Origin: Macrophomina tecta
Taxonomy: Eukaryota > Ascomycota > Dothideomycetes > Botryosphaeriales > Botryosphaeriaceae
Assembly: GCA_024180945.1 (NCBI GenBank)
Contig: JAKSGN010000022.1
Span: 1,240,001-1,304,000 of the forward strand
Length of the DNA: 64,000 nucleotides
Direction: 5' to 3'
The position numbers and the translations under genes are program-made. Of the stretch, positions 43,960 through 54,865 are shown one piece after another (the first letter of the stretch is position 1; every line of letters begins with the position of its first letter). The notes below the pieces were generated by a model, which was not told the origin of the DNA, did not search any database, and saw only the letters and a list, made by a program, of their open reading frames with translations.

Positions 43960-44179
43960 TATTAAAAAATAACTAATTAGTAGTCTTAATTTAACTAATA
44001 AAGATAAGTTTCTATAGATTTAGTATATCTAGTAGAGGGAGGCCGTATAGGCTTCTCTTATATCTATTCTATCTACTAGGGTAAAACGGGTATGTAACTT
44101 GCTTACCTACTAAGATAGGTGTGTAACGAGTATAAGATATAACTAAATCTAAAATACTACTAAATTAAATATTCTAATA
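43960..44179 (-). repeat. Copia 5' LTR (uninterrupted, 220 bp)
   Basis: It starts TATTAAAAAATAACTAATTAG and ends ATATTCTAATA. Around 44,060 it preserves the empty version (CTTCTCTTATATCTATTC) of the site occupied by gypsy-C in the sister LTR, which proves the exact insertion point. Confidence 0.88.
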
Positions 44180-47100
44180 CTTATTTCTATTCGAAACTAA
44201 TACTTCCGGTATTCTGTAATCCGCGAAGATATAACGGAGAAACGTATAGGCTAGCTATTCTATATTTAATACTTCGAGGTAAGGTAAAAAGCATATATAC
44301 TTCGTAAGTTTATTAATAAAGACTAGGATTAAGTCGAACTTAACTTCTATAAACGAATTTCTAGACCTTAGTAGCTTTATAATAAAGTCTAGCGTAATCT
44401 ATTGCTATAGTCATTCTAGAACTTCTAGGGGTTATAGTTATTCGTATAGAGCGTATATTACGGCTTTACTTCGAATATAAAGGTCGCATTATAAAACTAT
44501 ACGCTAGACTATTTTTCGTAATCCCGGAAAGTAGAAGTTTTACGTAATTCTCTTAGTTATTCTATCGATGCTCTAATATCTATACGCGGGTATTACGTAT
44601 ATATCCTTAACGAGTGCTTCTCGTAGTCTTATCGGAATATAGATTAATTCTTTAAAGAGAAGCGTTTCTTCTCTATCTTAAGTAATACGCGGGTCATTTT
44701 TAAGCGCTAAAAGTTTCTACGTAAAAAAGTTCTAAGCGTATACTTCTCGAATCTTCTAATACTACGGGTTTAACTCGATACGAAGCATTAGGAAAGACTA
44801 TCTAGTAAAAATAAGTAATCTATCGCTTATCTATTATAATACTATAGGTTATAGCTCGATTCTACCTTTTATATAGTCTACCCTTCTACTAAGCGCGTTA
44901 GCGGTAGCGTTATCTATACCTTTTCTATATATAATCTTAAAATTATAGGATACTAATTCTTATAACTAGCGAATCTATCGTCGGTTTAGCTCCTTAGTTA
45001 TAGTAAAGTGCGTAAGATTCTAATAGTTATAATATACTATTATTTGCTATTCGGCTCCTTCTAGGTAGTATCTCTAGTACTTAAATACTAAGATGATAGC
45101 CAAGAGCTTCTTATTATAAGTATTATAGTTAAGCTTTACCGGGGTAAACTTTCTTAAGTAGAACGCGATCGGATACTATCTATCTTTATTATTAGGCTAG
45201 CTAAGATATACTTCTAGGGCGAATTCTAACGTATTAGTTTCTACTTCGATTAGTTTATCAGGATCGTATATTCCTAAGACGGGTGCTTCGTAAAATATTT
45301 ATTTTAGCGAATCGAAGGCTTACTACTAATCGTCTCTCTATTAAAAGCTATACTCCTTCTAAGTAAGTCGCGTTAAAGGTTTCGTAACCTTTAAATAATT
45401 CTAAATAAACTTCCTATAGAAGTTTACAAACCTAAGAAAGAACTATACTTTCTTAATCGTCTTTAGTACTAGCTATTCTCTAATAGAATCTAGTTTCGAG
45501 TCGTCTATACCGATATATCTAGGGGTAATAATAAAGCCTAAGAATTCTATCTTCTAGATATACTAAAAGTATTTATCTAGTATAATAGTAAGATTCTTTA
45601 CTTAAAGTATCTCTAGGACCTTTCTAATATACTTCTTATATTCCTTAAGGGTTTCTAAAAAGATAAGGATATCGTCGAGATAAGCTATATAAAAGATATC
45701 TAAGTACTCGCGTAGTGTGTCGTTAACTAGATTTTAAAAGATTACTAGCGCGTTAGTAAGCCCGAATAGTATAACCGTATACTTATATAGTTCTAGTCTT
45801 ATACGAAAGGCTATCTTCTACTCTTCCCCTTTCTTAATTCTAACTAAGTAGTAACCGTTCTAGAGGTCTAGCTTTGTAAAGTACTTTACGTTTCCTAACT
45901 TATTCTAGAGCTCGTTAATACGTAGAAGCGGGTATCGGTTCTTAATTATAATATTATTAAGTTATCGATAGTCGATGTAGAGGCGTAACTTACTATTCTT
46001 CTTAGGGACGAAGAGAATTAGATATCCGGCTAATAACGTTAATAGCCGAATATATTCTCGTTCGAGGTTTTTCTCGATATATTTTTTTAAAGTCTCTATT
46101 TTCTTCTTCGATAAGAAGTAGATAGGCTTATAAGCCGGTTTTATTTCTAGCTTAAGTAGAATCTCGTAGTTCTATAGTTAATACTTAGGTAAGTCTCCCT
46201 TTCCTCTTTCTTAGCAAACGGCTACTAAGTCCTAATACTTATTAGGTATCGTTTTTATTTCCGGTATTAGAGGTATTTCTTATAGTTACTATTATATTTT
46301 TAAACTACCGTATTATTCTCTCTTAATCCTCGTAGAATTATCTCCTTTAATAGAAGTCGAATAGTTTTTATCCCTTAGTCTTTCTTATTAGGCCCTAGCT
46401 AATACTCTCTATTACACCGCCGGTGAGGGTTTAATATATATAAGGTAGACCTATTATCTTTAGCGTCGTATACGCCTAAATACCTCTTCTAAGATTATCT
46501 AGACGTCTACTAAAGGTTTAGAGACTACTAATTACTTTCGCGAAGCCTTACTCTTAGCTTTACACTTTCTCCGCGTAGTCCTTCGTAATAGGTATTATAC
46601 CTAGTTTTCGAAAATACTTAACTCGGTAGGGCTTACTTCGCTTAAGGCGCTATATTTTACCGAGAAGGCGGCGTCTCGTACGCTATAGTTCTAGTCCTAT
46701 CTTAGGCCTTTCTTAAGGTTGCCATTAATACTACCGTTACCGGGCCTTACGCTATTATTTAAGTCTTACGTTTCTTTTAATAATTTAAGGGTATTATTTC
46801 GCTTAGTAGGGCTTATTTCTGCGATAGGGTTATATTTTATTAAAGAGGCTTTGCCTTCTACGTCGTAGTTCTAGTTCTAACTTATACTACTATTAGAGTC
46901 GCCTATATAGTTACCGTATTTAGGCCTTATACTAGCTACTTCTCGATTTATAGTAGATAAGAGTCGCTATAGGATATTTATTAACCCGTTTTCTATATAT
47001 AACCTAAATTTTCGTAGAAGGTCGTTAATCTCTTCTCGAAAGACGATTTCGTCTCCTTCGCTAAAGTCGAAGATAGGTTTCTATATTCGAATCTAGGGTA

Positions 47101-49404
47101 TACCTAGAATAATATCGTGCCCGGGAATTCGTTAGACGTCGAGGAAAATCTATTTCTAATAATTCTTAATTTAGAGGGCTACTTCCTTCATTTCTATTTT
47201 TACCTAGCCTTTTTCGTAGACTAAGCTTTTCCTATTAAATTCGCTAAGCGGATATAGCTCTTTCTTTTTTTAATATAGAATCTTATATTATTCTATAAAC
47301 TCGTTATATATAAAGTTTTCGCTTAACCCTATATTAATTAGTATCGAGATAGGGCATTCGTTAAGCGTTTCTTTCGTCTTAAATTATTTCTAAAGGTTTA
47401 GTCCGGTAAGAATTTCCGTATTCGGTGTATATAATACTATATAAAGGGACCTAGACTATAGCCCCTAAGTTAATTCTAATACCGTAGGGCCGTCTAGTTT
47501 TTTAGCTTTAAATAGCTATAGACTTTACTATATATATAGTCCTTCTATTTATTAACTTAAAGGTATGCTTGCTTCTAGTTAGTCTATTTATTAGTATATA
47601 ACTATTTCCGCTAGTAGACTATATCCTTTCGCACCTAGTATCGGAAGGTTAGTATATTAAGTTTCTTATCTAGTATCTACTAAAGTATATAGTTCTAGAT
47701 AGTTACCATGCTATACTAATAAAGAATCCTTACTAATTCTCGAAGTCGTAGTCTATTTACTATTAAGTAGTTATTCCTTACTAATAAAGTATTATAAGCG
47801 CGGTTTTCTTTATAACGACGAGTTCGTACTTCTTTCTATCTTACTTAATTCGGGTTTTCTAGAAGGTCTCTTAGCGCTATATCTATAGTACTATAAGGGC
47901 TAATTCTCTCTCGTAGGGAATCTAGATTACCTAGGCGAGTTAGTCATTCTCGTTCGTTATTTCTACGCTAATTCTATACTTAGCTATAAGGCGCTTAAGT
48001 TCTAAAAAAGCTATAGGGTTTAGTATAGCTTCTACTTCGCTATTTATTAAATCGTATAGTTCTCCGGTCTCGCTATTCACGAGCTCCTTGTCTAAGGAAA
48101 AACTATTAATAATATCGTCGGTCCCGATAACTTCTTCGTTCCTAGTTATTATACCGAATTATCGAGGTTCGTAGGGGTACTATTCTAATATATCTTTACT
48201 ACTTTAGTGCATCTAGCAGTTATCGTCGTAGTAGGCTATCTAGTATAGCGTATCGTAGTTATTCTAACGGGATATAACCGATGCTTCGCGCTAAGCGCTT
48301 AAGGTCTACTTTCTATCTTTCTTATTATGAGGGTTCTGCGGATGTTTAGGAGAGAAGTACTTATTACTACCGTAGATAATATAAAGTTAATTCTTATAGC
48401 GCTGTTTTTACTCGTTTATTTAGTTTAGATTAGGTCCTTTAGGCTTCTTATTATTATTTCGACTATTATTATTGTTACCCTTCTTAGAATCCTATCGGTT
48501 GGCCGCGTTAAGGGCTATAGCGTCTCCGCCTTCGAGGGTTATTCTTTTACGGCGAGGCTTTGAGGTATTAGCTTATCGAGAATCTATTTTCTATTCGTAT
48601 ATATAATCGTTAATTTAGAATGCAAGGTCTACTATCTTCTAAAAGATAGACGGGTATTCGTAGATAATTATATTCTTCTTAACTTTCTTCTTTAGGCCTT
48701 TATAGAAGAGATCGTAGAAAGTCTCGTCTAACTATTCGAGGTAGGCTATAAGCTATTAAAACTTAGTTGCGTAAATAGCTATAGATCCTAGTTATTTAAT
48801 AATTATAATATTGTTAGAGGCTTTGCGGACTTTATCTTAATCGTTAAAAGTAGCCCTAAGGTTATCTACAAATCCCGTATAGGTGCTAAAGATTTTCTTA
48901 GTCTTTTCCCGTCTCTTCTCGAGAGAGTATTCGTTGGCTAGATAGTTGCGAAGGTATAGTTTTATCTATACCTCTACCGTTCCTCTAAGGTAGGTTAATG
49001 CGAAGAGTACTTCCTCGGCATCGCTATCGAATTACGCTTAATTAAACTAGAGGTAGCGTTATATCTAGAGTAGAAAGAATTAAAGCTTCTTTCTATTTCT
49101 ATCAAACTTCTCGGGTGCCGCTACTTTAACCTTAGTAGCGCTCCGCTTTGTCGTATATTTAAATAGTCGAGCGTTCTAAGTCTTTAGTTCCTCGATAAGC
49201 TATAAGAGCTTAGCTCTAGTAGGCTCCGTTTACTATACGGGCTAAGCTGGCCCCTAGGCACCCTAAACGTAATCCTCGGCCGGGTCGACCTCTATTTAAG
49301 ATCCTAGTGCTATTGCTGTTTCCTAAACTTATTAGGGAGTAATACCTTACCTAATAAGACTTAATCTTAGAGCCTTCCTCTCCTTGCAAGGATAGTAGTT
49401 AAAG

Positions 49405-49850
49405 TATAACGAGCGGGCCTCTACCTCTAAGAATTTAAACACTAAAGAGGGAGAAAACCTATTAAGGGGTTTCTTTAAGTAGGTATAAGAAGAGGGTAAG
49501 AGTAAGTTAAATACGTAATAAGACTAAGTACTACGTGCGAAGGCCGTGTTACTAATAGAGTCTAAATTCTATTATTAAAGTTAACTACGAAGGTTAAAGC
49601 TATCTAAGAAGTATAGTTTATATATAGTAGAAAAGTATAAACAATCTAGTGGTTTAGAGGTTCATTCTATCGATCCGTTGAACGTCTAAACTAGTAGTTC
49701 ATAAGTTCAGAGCGCCAAGCCTTTGAACAGTTAAACTAGGGGTTATGTGACCCGTATGGCCCGTGCTTAGGGAATCGTTCTGCGATTGCACCTTCGCCCC
49801 GCTTGTCTTCTTCCCTAACCTCTTGACCCCGTGAAGGCTGCGCCGTAACA
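49405..49850 (-). repeat. Gypsy-A 5' LTR
   Basis: 446 bp. The part from about 49,630 to 49,850 is less RIPped (TGTGACCCG, CTGCGCCGTAACA retained) than the rest. Its inner neighbour (49,390-49,404) is the RIPped primer-binding site. Confidence 0.92.
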
Positions 49851-49855
49851 CTTAG

Positions 49856-50463
49856 ACGAACCTTGCCCGCTCTGTATTTTTCTGTGCTGCGCCAGATAAT
49901 CTTCGTCTCGGAAGACGGCGGACAAGAAGGCCTCCCCAGAGCCCTTGTATCTGTCCTTATGCCACTCATCAATTGCCTCATTGATTATCACAAATCTCAA
50001 ACAGATCTCAATGATGAGCCAAGCAGTATTGGGCTATCTTTTACTGCCGTTTCGCCGCCTTTTGTCGCGCTTCATGGTCCGGCCCAATAGGATCAGTTAG
50101 TGCTAAAAAGCCGGGTGTCAGATATGCTGGAGAGATGTCTTCAATGCGAGCTGGGACGTTCGGCAGGTTGGGTCAGATCAGGGCCCACGGTCAAGCTTTT
50201 TCCCCGCACTTTTCGACTAATGGGGATGCAGTCATTTCCACATCAAGCATCCAATGTCGCGTGAAAGAAGAGTTCCTATTGGGGAGCGCGAGTAGCAGAG
50301 CCTCTGCAACCCGCTCTTGGTCCGCTGCGGTACCCCACAGCGCCGACGCCGTCGGGACATGCATTTTGGACATCTAAGGCGATCCAACTTCCCCGCGAGA
50401 TTTAGACCACACCTCTTGTAAATCCGCTCCAATCGACGCAAAATACATAATATACGATTCAAA
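49856..50463. other. Displaced P450 3' end and MFS gene upstream region
   Basis: The first bases continue the P450 relic after the second CTTAG copy. One frame reaches a stop near 49,898 and another stays open to about 50,090, but neither gives a convincing P450 tail. From 50,100 on there is only intergenic sequence and the leader of the MFS gene. Confidence 0.5.
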
Positions 50464-52506
50464 ATGTTTACTCCGAGTTCGCCTGCTCACAACTCTGGAA
50501 TTGTCGAGACCAATGTGCCATCAGAGCATGGCAATAATGTCCAGTCTGCTGAAGCGCAGGCGGAAGATGCTCACAAAGTTTCGTCCTCGGTAATGCTGTC
50601 TGTTTTTGTAGGTTCTTTGATCCTAGTTCTGGATGAAGACGCAGAATTAGGAAAGACTGATCTTGAAAATGAAATTCAGTTCCTTGGCATGTCACTAGTG
50701 GCGCCTGTCTCATGCGGTTATGCCATGGTGAACAGCATCCTCAATCCGATCGGGACTGCCCTGAACGATATGGAAAATGTTGTTTGGATTGCCGGTGGCT
50801 GGAGTGTTGCGTCCGCTGTATCATTCTCCATTGCTGGCTCGTGGAGTGATATATTTGGCCGTCGATACGTCACCCTCTCCGGCCAACTGGTCACATTGGC
50901 TGGCTCCGTAGGTGCCTTGCATTTGGTTCGTAGCACCCTATACTGATGTACTAAGTGCCATAGATAGTGGGTGCGACCGCTCAGAAAACAACTACTGTAG
51001 CAGCCGGATCGACGATTATTGGCTTCGGTGCGGGGATCGCCTTTGTCTCATATGCTGGCATCTCAGAAATCATACCAAACAAATATCGGTAAGCTGCGTC
51101 TATGCTGCTAATGGCGCTTTCTGACATGAACAAGCGGCATCGGCCTTGGATGGACCGAATTCTGCATCAACATCCCATGGGTGTCTCTCGGTGTTCTTCT
51201 CGCAAACAAGTTTGCGCAGTCGACCTGGCGGTGGTGCTATTACATTTCAATTATCTACTCTGGACTGTGCTTGGTTGGTATAGCATTGGTGTACTTCCCT
51301 CCTTCTCGTCCACGCAATGATTTCGACAAGACACGTTGGGAGGAATTCAAAGAGCTAGATTGGATTGGCTTATTCTTGTTCACCGGGGGCCTAACTATCT
51401 TGCTTGTCGGCTTGACTTACCTCGGCAAGGAGTCGTATTCAACCGCACTCGTCGCATGCACGATCACAATAGGCGCCCTGGTCACAGCGTCCTGCTTTGC
51501 TTACGAATTTTCGGGACAGCCGAAGATTCCCTTGTTCCCGTGGAGATTGTTCGCCATGGTCCGGAAGTTTACTATCCACCTGCTCATCGTATTCGTATCT
51601 GGCTTCATTTGGTACGCGATGGCCGCTCTCTTACCTCAGGCAACACTATACATGTACACGAACGACCCAATCCAGATTGGAGTCATCGCCATCCCAAACG
51701 GCTTCGGAGTTGCTGTTGGTGGCTGGATTATCCCTTCCCTTGTCGACTACATTAGGCATATTAGAGGCCAAATTGTGCTCGCCGTCCTCATCCAAACGGT
51801 CTTTACGGCTTGCTATGCAGCGGTCATCCCGAACAATCGTGCGGCGTGGATGGTCGTGCAATTCTTCGGCCAAGGCTGCTTTACTTGGCTGACCACGCTG
51901 GCCTACGTCGCCGCAGGCCTGTTTGTCCCGCATGAGGACCTGGGAACGGCGTCGGGCCTGATCGGCACCTTCCGCTCCGCCGGTGGCTCCATCGGCAACG
52001 CAATCTTCAGCACCGTGCTACATTCCGTCGTCAACAGCGATCTGCAAGATAACATCGGCGACGCAGCCGTGGCAGCCGGATTCGAGGCCGCAAACCTGCC
52101 GCAGCTCGTCCCCGCCGTGATCAACGAGGCCGTCGGCGTACCAGGCGCATTGGATGCTGTAGGGGTCTCTGATGCTGTGCGTAGCGCTACTCTCGCGGCC
52201 TTCAAGAGCACCTACGCCAAGGCTTTCCGGATGGTTTTCTACACCAGCATCCCGTTTGGCGTCATCGCGCTGGCGGCGGCTTGGTTCGTGGAAGATCCGT
52301 CGCCGATGCTGACGAATCATGTGGCTGCAGAGCTAGAGCATAGCGTGTTGGCCGGGAGAAAATCCTCCAAGAGGACTCCAGTGCCGGTGCATGGACTCGG
52401 CCTCTCTTCTCCAAAGCCGAGGTCTTTCGCTGAAAAAGCGGGGATGGTCGATGACGAGCAGAAGAGGGAAGTCGAGCATAGAGAGAATGTTGAAGATAGC
52501 GTGTGA
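50464..52506 (+). CDS. TRI12-type MFS efflux transporter, 622 aa
   Basis: It is a major facilitator of the fungal TRI12/DHA2-like class, plasma-membrane proton antiporters that export toxins, siderophores or drugs. Exons: 50,464-50,607; 50,680-50,907; 50,964-51,088; 51,135-52,506. Introns: GTAGGT...TTCAG (72 nt), GTAGGT...CATAG (56 nt) and GTAAGC...CAAG (46 nt, CTGAC branch). Splicing restores FFLGMSLVAPVSCG, the motif-A loop GSWSDIFGRR, IVGATAQK and NKYRGIGLGWTEFCINIPW. The 14-helix layout continues to EDPSPM and a charged cytoplasmic tail. The first intron is stop-free and a multiple of three. Next to a dead P450 and an EBP-like gene, it might have served a metabolite locus, but TRI12 proteins also occur alone. 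Confidence 0.88.
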
Positions 52507-53240
52507 GTCAGCGGACTGAGACTTTTCCGCCGGAACATGGGTTTTGGTTTTGTGGAAGGGGTCCTTCTCCGGAGCGAGGCGCTTTAGTGACGAACGCGTT
52601 TGATTTTGAATATGAAACTTCCGAAGGTTGTGTGATAGCCCACCGAGATATCGGACAGTTTTGTTATACGAAGACGAGGTGTCAACATCGGATTGATGTT
52701 GTTCCCGCTAAGAGTTCTCTCAAATTTCTGCACGCTTAGTTAGCCGGAGATTCGGCTAGCCACTATTCCCCGTCTTCTCGGCCTTCGGTGCAGGCTCCGT
52801 GACGGCCCTGAAGTGATTCCTCTCCCCCCCTCCCCCAAAAAAAGGAAAGGGAGGTGGTGGAGTTGTACTAGCTACCTCTGCAAGACTAAATCTGATGATG
52901 CGCGGCGATTAACATCGAAGCTGATCGCACGTAAGCGAAGTGTGTCGATGGTTGCATTCTCTGAGCAGGCATCGGATTATCAGTTGAGGATGGTTATTTT
53001 ACATCCTCCACACGCCTTCCCTGGCCAACTGAAGTATCTATCCTCAGCTCTTTTCCTACTCAGTAACTTTGGTATCGCTTACTAAGCCCACAATCCATAA
53101 GCGAAACTCAAATTATTCTTTTGTCGTGGTTTTCTCAATTCCTTTTCCTCGTACACTTTGTGATGTCTCTTTGAGGCGCCCGGAGGTTTTTTACCTATCC
53201 TTTTATCTTCCCTGACGTCCGAATCTTTCCGCTACTGAGT
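52507..53240. other. Intergenic, no supported gene
   Basis: 3' flank of the MFS gene, a C/A run near 52,825-52,845 and the promoter of the EBP-like gene. Short frames only. Confidence 0.5.
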
Positions 53241-54146
53241 ATGGTCTCTCATCCGTACTATCCGCTCGACCTCGAGCTGCCCGGCTACGTTGAGAACACG
53301 ATCGACCTCACCACCCTGCTACTTGCCTTCTCCGCTGGTGTCGCCTGTATCCTGGGCACCGCCCTCATTGCTGCCCACAGATATCGTCCAAGTATCAGCA
53401 AGCATGACCAGTTCCTTGTGCTTTGGTTCGTCCTCTGTAAGTACATTCGCTCCAAGAAAGGCCCAACATTGAAATCATCCGGAAGATCCGAACGGTGCAC
53501 GTGATATTGAACAACGGCCCTTTCGCAGCAGGATCACTTCACTGTTTCTTCGAGGCATACTTCCTTTGGAACCATACACGTATGCCTGCTGTCGGAGACC
53601 TTTTCGGACAGCTGTGGAAAGAATACGCTAAGTCGGACTCTCGGTATATGACCGCTGATCCGCTGGTGCTGACCCTCGAGATAATCACTGTTGTATGGAC
53701 GCCACCCTGTGTTTCCGCTGCCAATCAGCGCCGCCTAATGTATATCTGCACAGTTCGTCTGGGGCCCTCTCTCCTTCCTGACCGCATCGTCCATCGTGTC
53801 CGACTCTCCGTTCAGGTTTCCTTTCCAAGCACTAGTTGCGACAGGACACCTCTATAGTTGCACATTGTACTTCGTGATGGCTTTCATAGATATGACAAGA
53901 GGTGTGATACATTCACGGCCGGAGAAATTGTACTTCTGGGTCTACTTCGTGGCTATGAATGCACCTTGGATCGTTGTCCCCGCATGTAAGTCCATCGCGT
54001 TGCGCTGTTCCCATGATTGAAGGTCTCACTAGTGGTCAGTCACACTCTACCAAGCCATCACGGGCTCAGCACGGGCAGTCACCACAACGAGGAAGAGCAC
54101 GGCCCGGAGCAGGGTATCGGGCAGCGCGAAGGAGCACACCTTGTGA
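53241..54146 (+). CDS. EBP-family (emopamil-binding/sterol isomerase-like) protein, 232 aa
   Basis: Four exons: 53,241-53,436; 53,529-53,692; 53,754-53,985; 54,040-54,146. Introns start GTAAGT, GTATGG and GTAAGT and end CGCAG, CACAG and GTCAG. The start MVSHPYYPLDLELPGYV is the family N-terminus. Membrane helix 2 carries H70-x3-E74 (SLHCFFEAYF), followed by LWKEYAKSDSRY, E116 (VLTLEIITVFVWGPL), RPEKLYFWVYFVAMN and APWIVVPAFTLY. The His/Glu/Asn/Trp positions match those lining the active site of delta8-delta7 sterol isomerase EBP. Yeasts use unrelated ERG2 for that step, so filamentous-fungal EBP-like proteins often act elsewhere, for example on isoprenoid-derived metabolites. The substrate here is unknown. 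All residues look intact. Confidence 0.88.
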
Positions 54147-54865
54147 TTTGCTCTTCGTGACCCGTTCTGAACGTGACGACTACATCTTGTATGCGGGGCC
54201 CAAATTTCGGACACAATTGGCAAAGACCACTTGATAGCTTGTCGCTTGTATCGTCCGCTTCTGTTCCAGAAAGAAAAGGTCTGATCTACGGAGGAAAATG
54301 TTCATTGATTGCCCCTGTGCGGAAAAGTGTTCTCCACGCCTACCACGGCGTCCAAGAAGTGAACGGTATCATCAATATGTTCTGGACCCTTGTACCAATG
54401 GCCTTCCTCCTACTCCACCCATTGGAGATGACCCCCCAGTGTTTTGAGTATATCACGTATTTGCAGTCCAAGCTAAATAGGCGTATGTAGGAAAAGCCGC
54501 TCATCCCGCGGCTTCCGAGACAATGTAGGAAGAGACGCTATATCTTGTGCCATATTCGGCACCACTAACTCCGCACACTGGCATCGGCTTGAGTCAGCTC
54601 GGGGCGGTGACCCAGCGATGCTACGTGATTCACGTCCTGCTGGAGAATTCGGCGTCTTAGCATCGAGATATTCTTAGCATATCCAGCCGCCCAACAAATG
54701 AAGCTAAAGAATCTCTCGCAGTATGATTATGGGCATGCAGACCACTGTAGGTGAGTGAAGCGAAGGTCAAGACCATAAAGATGGAAATGCGACATTGCAG
54801 CGTCATTCAATACGTTACCGCCTCGCAGCTCTACTATAATTCGGAAGAAGACGTTATAAAGGTGG
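54147..54865. other. Intergenic, no supported gene
   Basis: A 105-codon plus-strand frame (54,173-54,490) ends with a hydrophobic stretch, but it lacks a family match and splice context. Nothing else is visible. Confidence 0.45.

Larger units (their letters stand above)
21931..44179 (-). mobile_element. RIPped Ty1/copia element carrying two gypsy insertions
   Basis: Target duplications CTTAT at 21,926-21,930 and 44,180-44,184 lie in the gypsy-A integrase region; the homologous gypsy-C base order is CTTGT. Both LTRs total 220 bp: 21,931-22,033 plus 29,875-29,991 on the left, 43,960-44,179 on the right. Subtracting gypsy-B, gypsy-C and their duplications leaves 5996 bp, a normal copia size. 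A purine-rich tract, read on the minus strand as AAAGGGGGTA, abuts the left LTR, which fixes the orientation. The minus strand at about 40,020-40,080 reads an RT core of the form F-V-F-F-F-V-D-N, a mutated YVDD box. The right part (41-43.9 kb) should hold integrase and gag. All frames are full of stops. Confidence 0.85.
19780..49850 (-). mobile_element. Gypsy-A, RIPped Ty3/gypsy element split by nested insertions
   Basis: Outer LTRs at 19,780-20,225 and 49,405-49,850 are both 446 bp. The flanking target duplications CTTAG (19,775-19,779 and 49,851-49,855) are identical. Removing the copia insertion and one CTTAT leaves 7817 bp, close to the 7836 bp of gypsy-C. The internal order on the minus strand, from the right LTR, is gag (about 49,300-47,500), protease, RT and RNase H (about 47,400-45,000), integrase, then, left of the copia insertion, chromodomain and the antisense gene (21,925-20,226). 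CA and TG dinucleotides are largely converted to TA, creating many stops. The element is a dead sister of gypsy-C. Confidence 0.93.
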
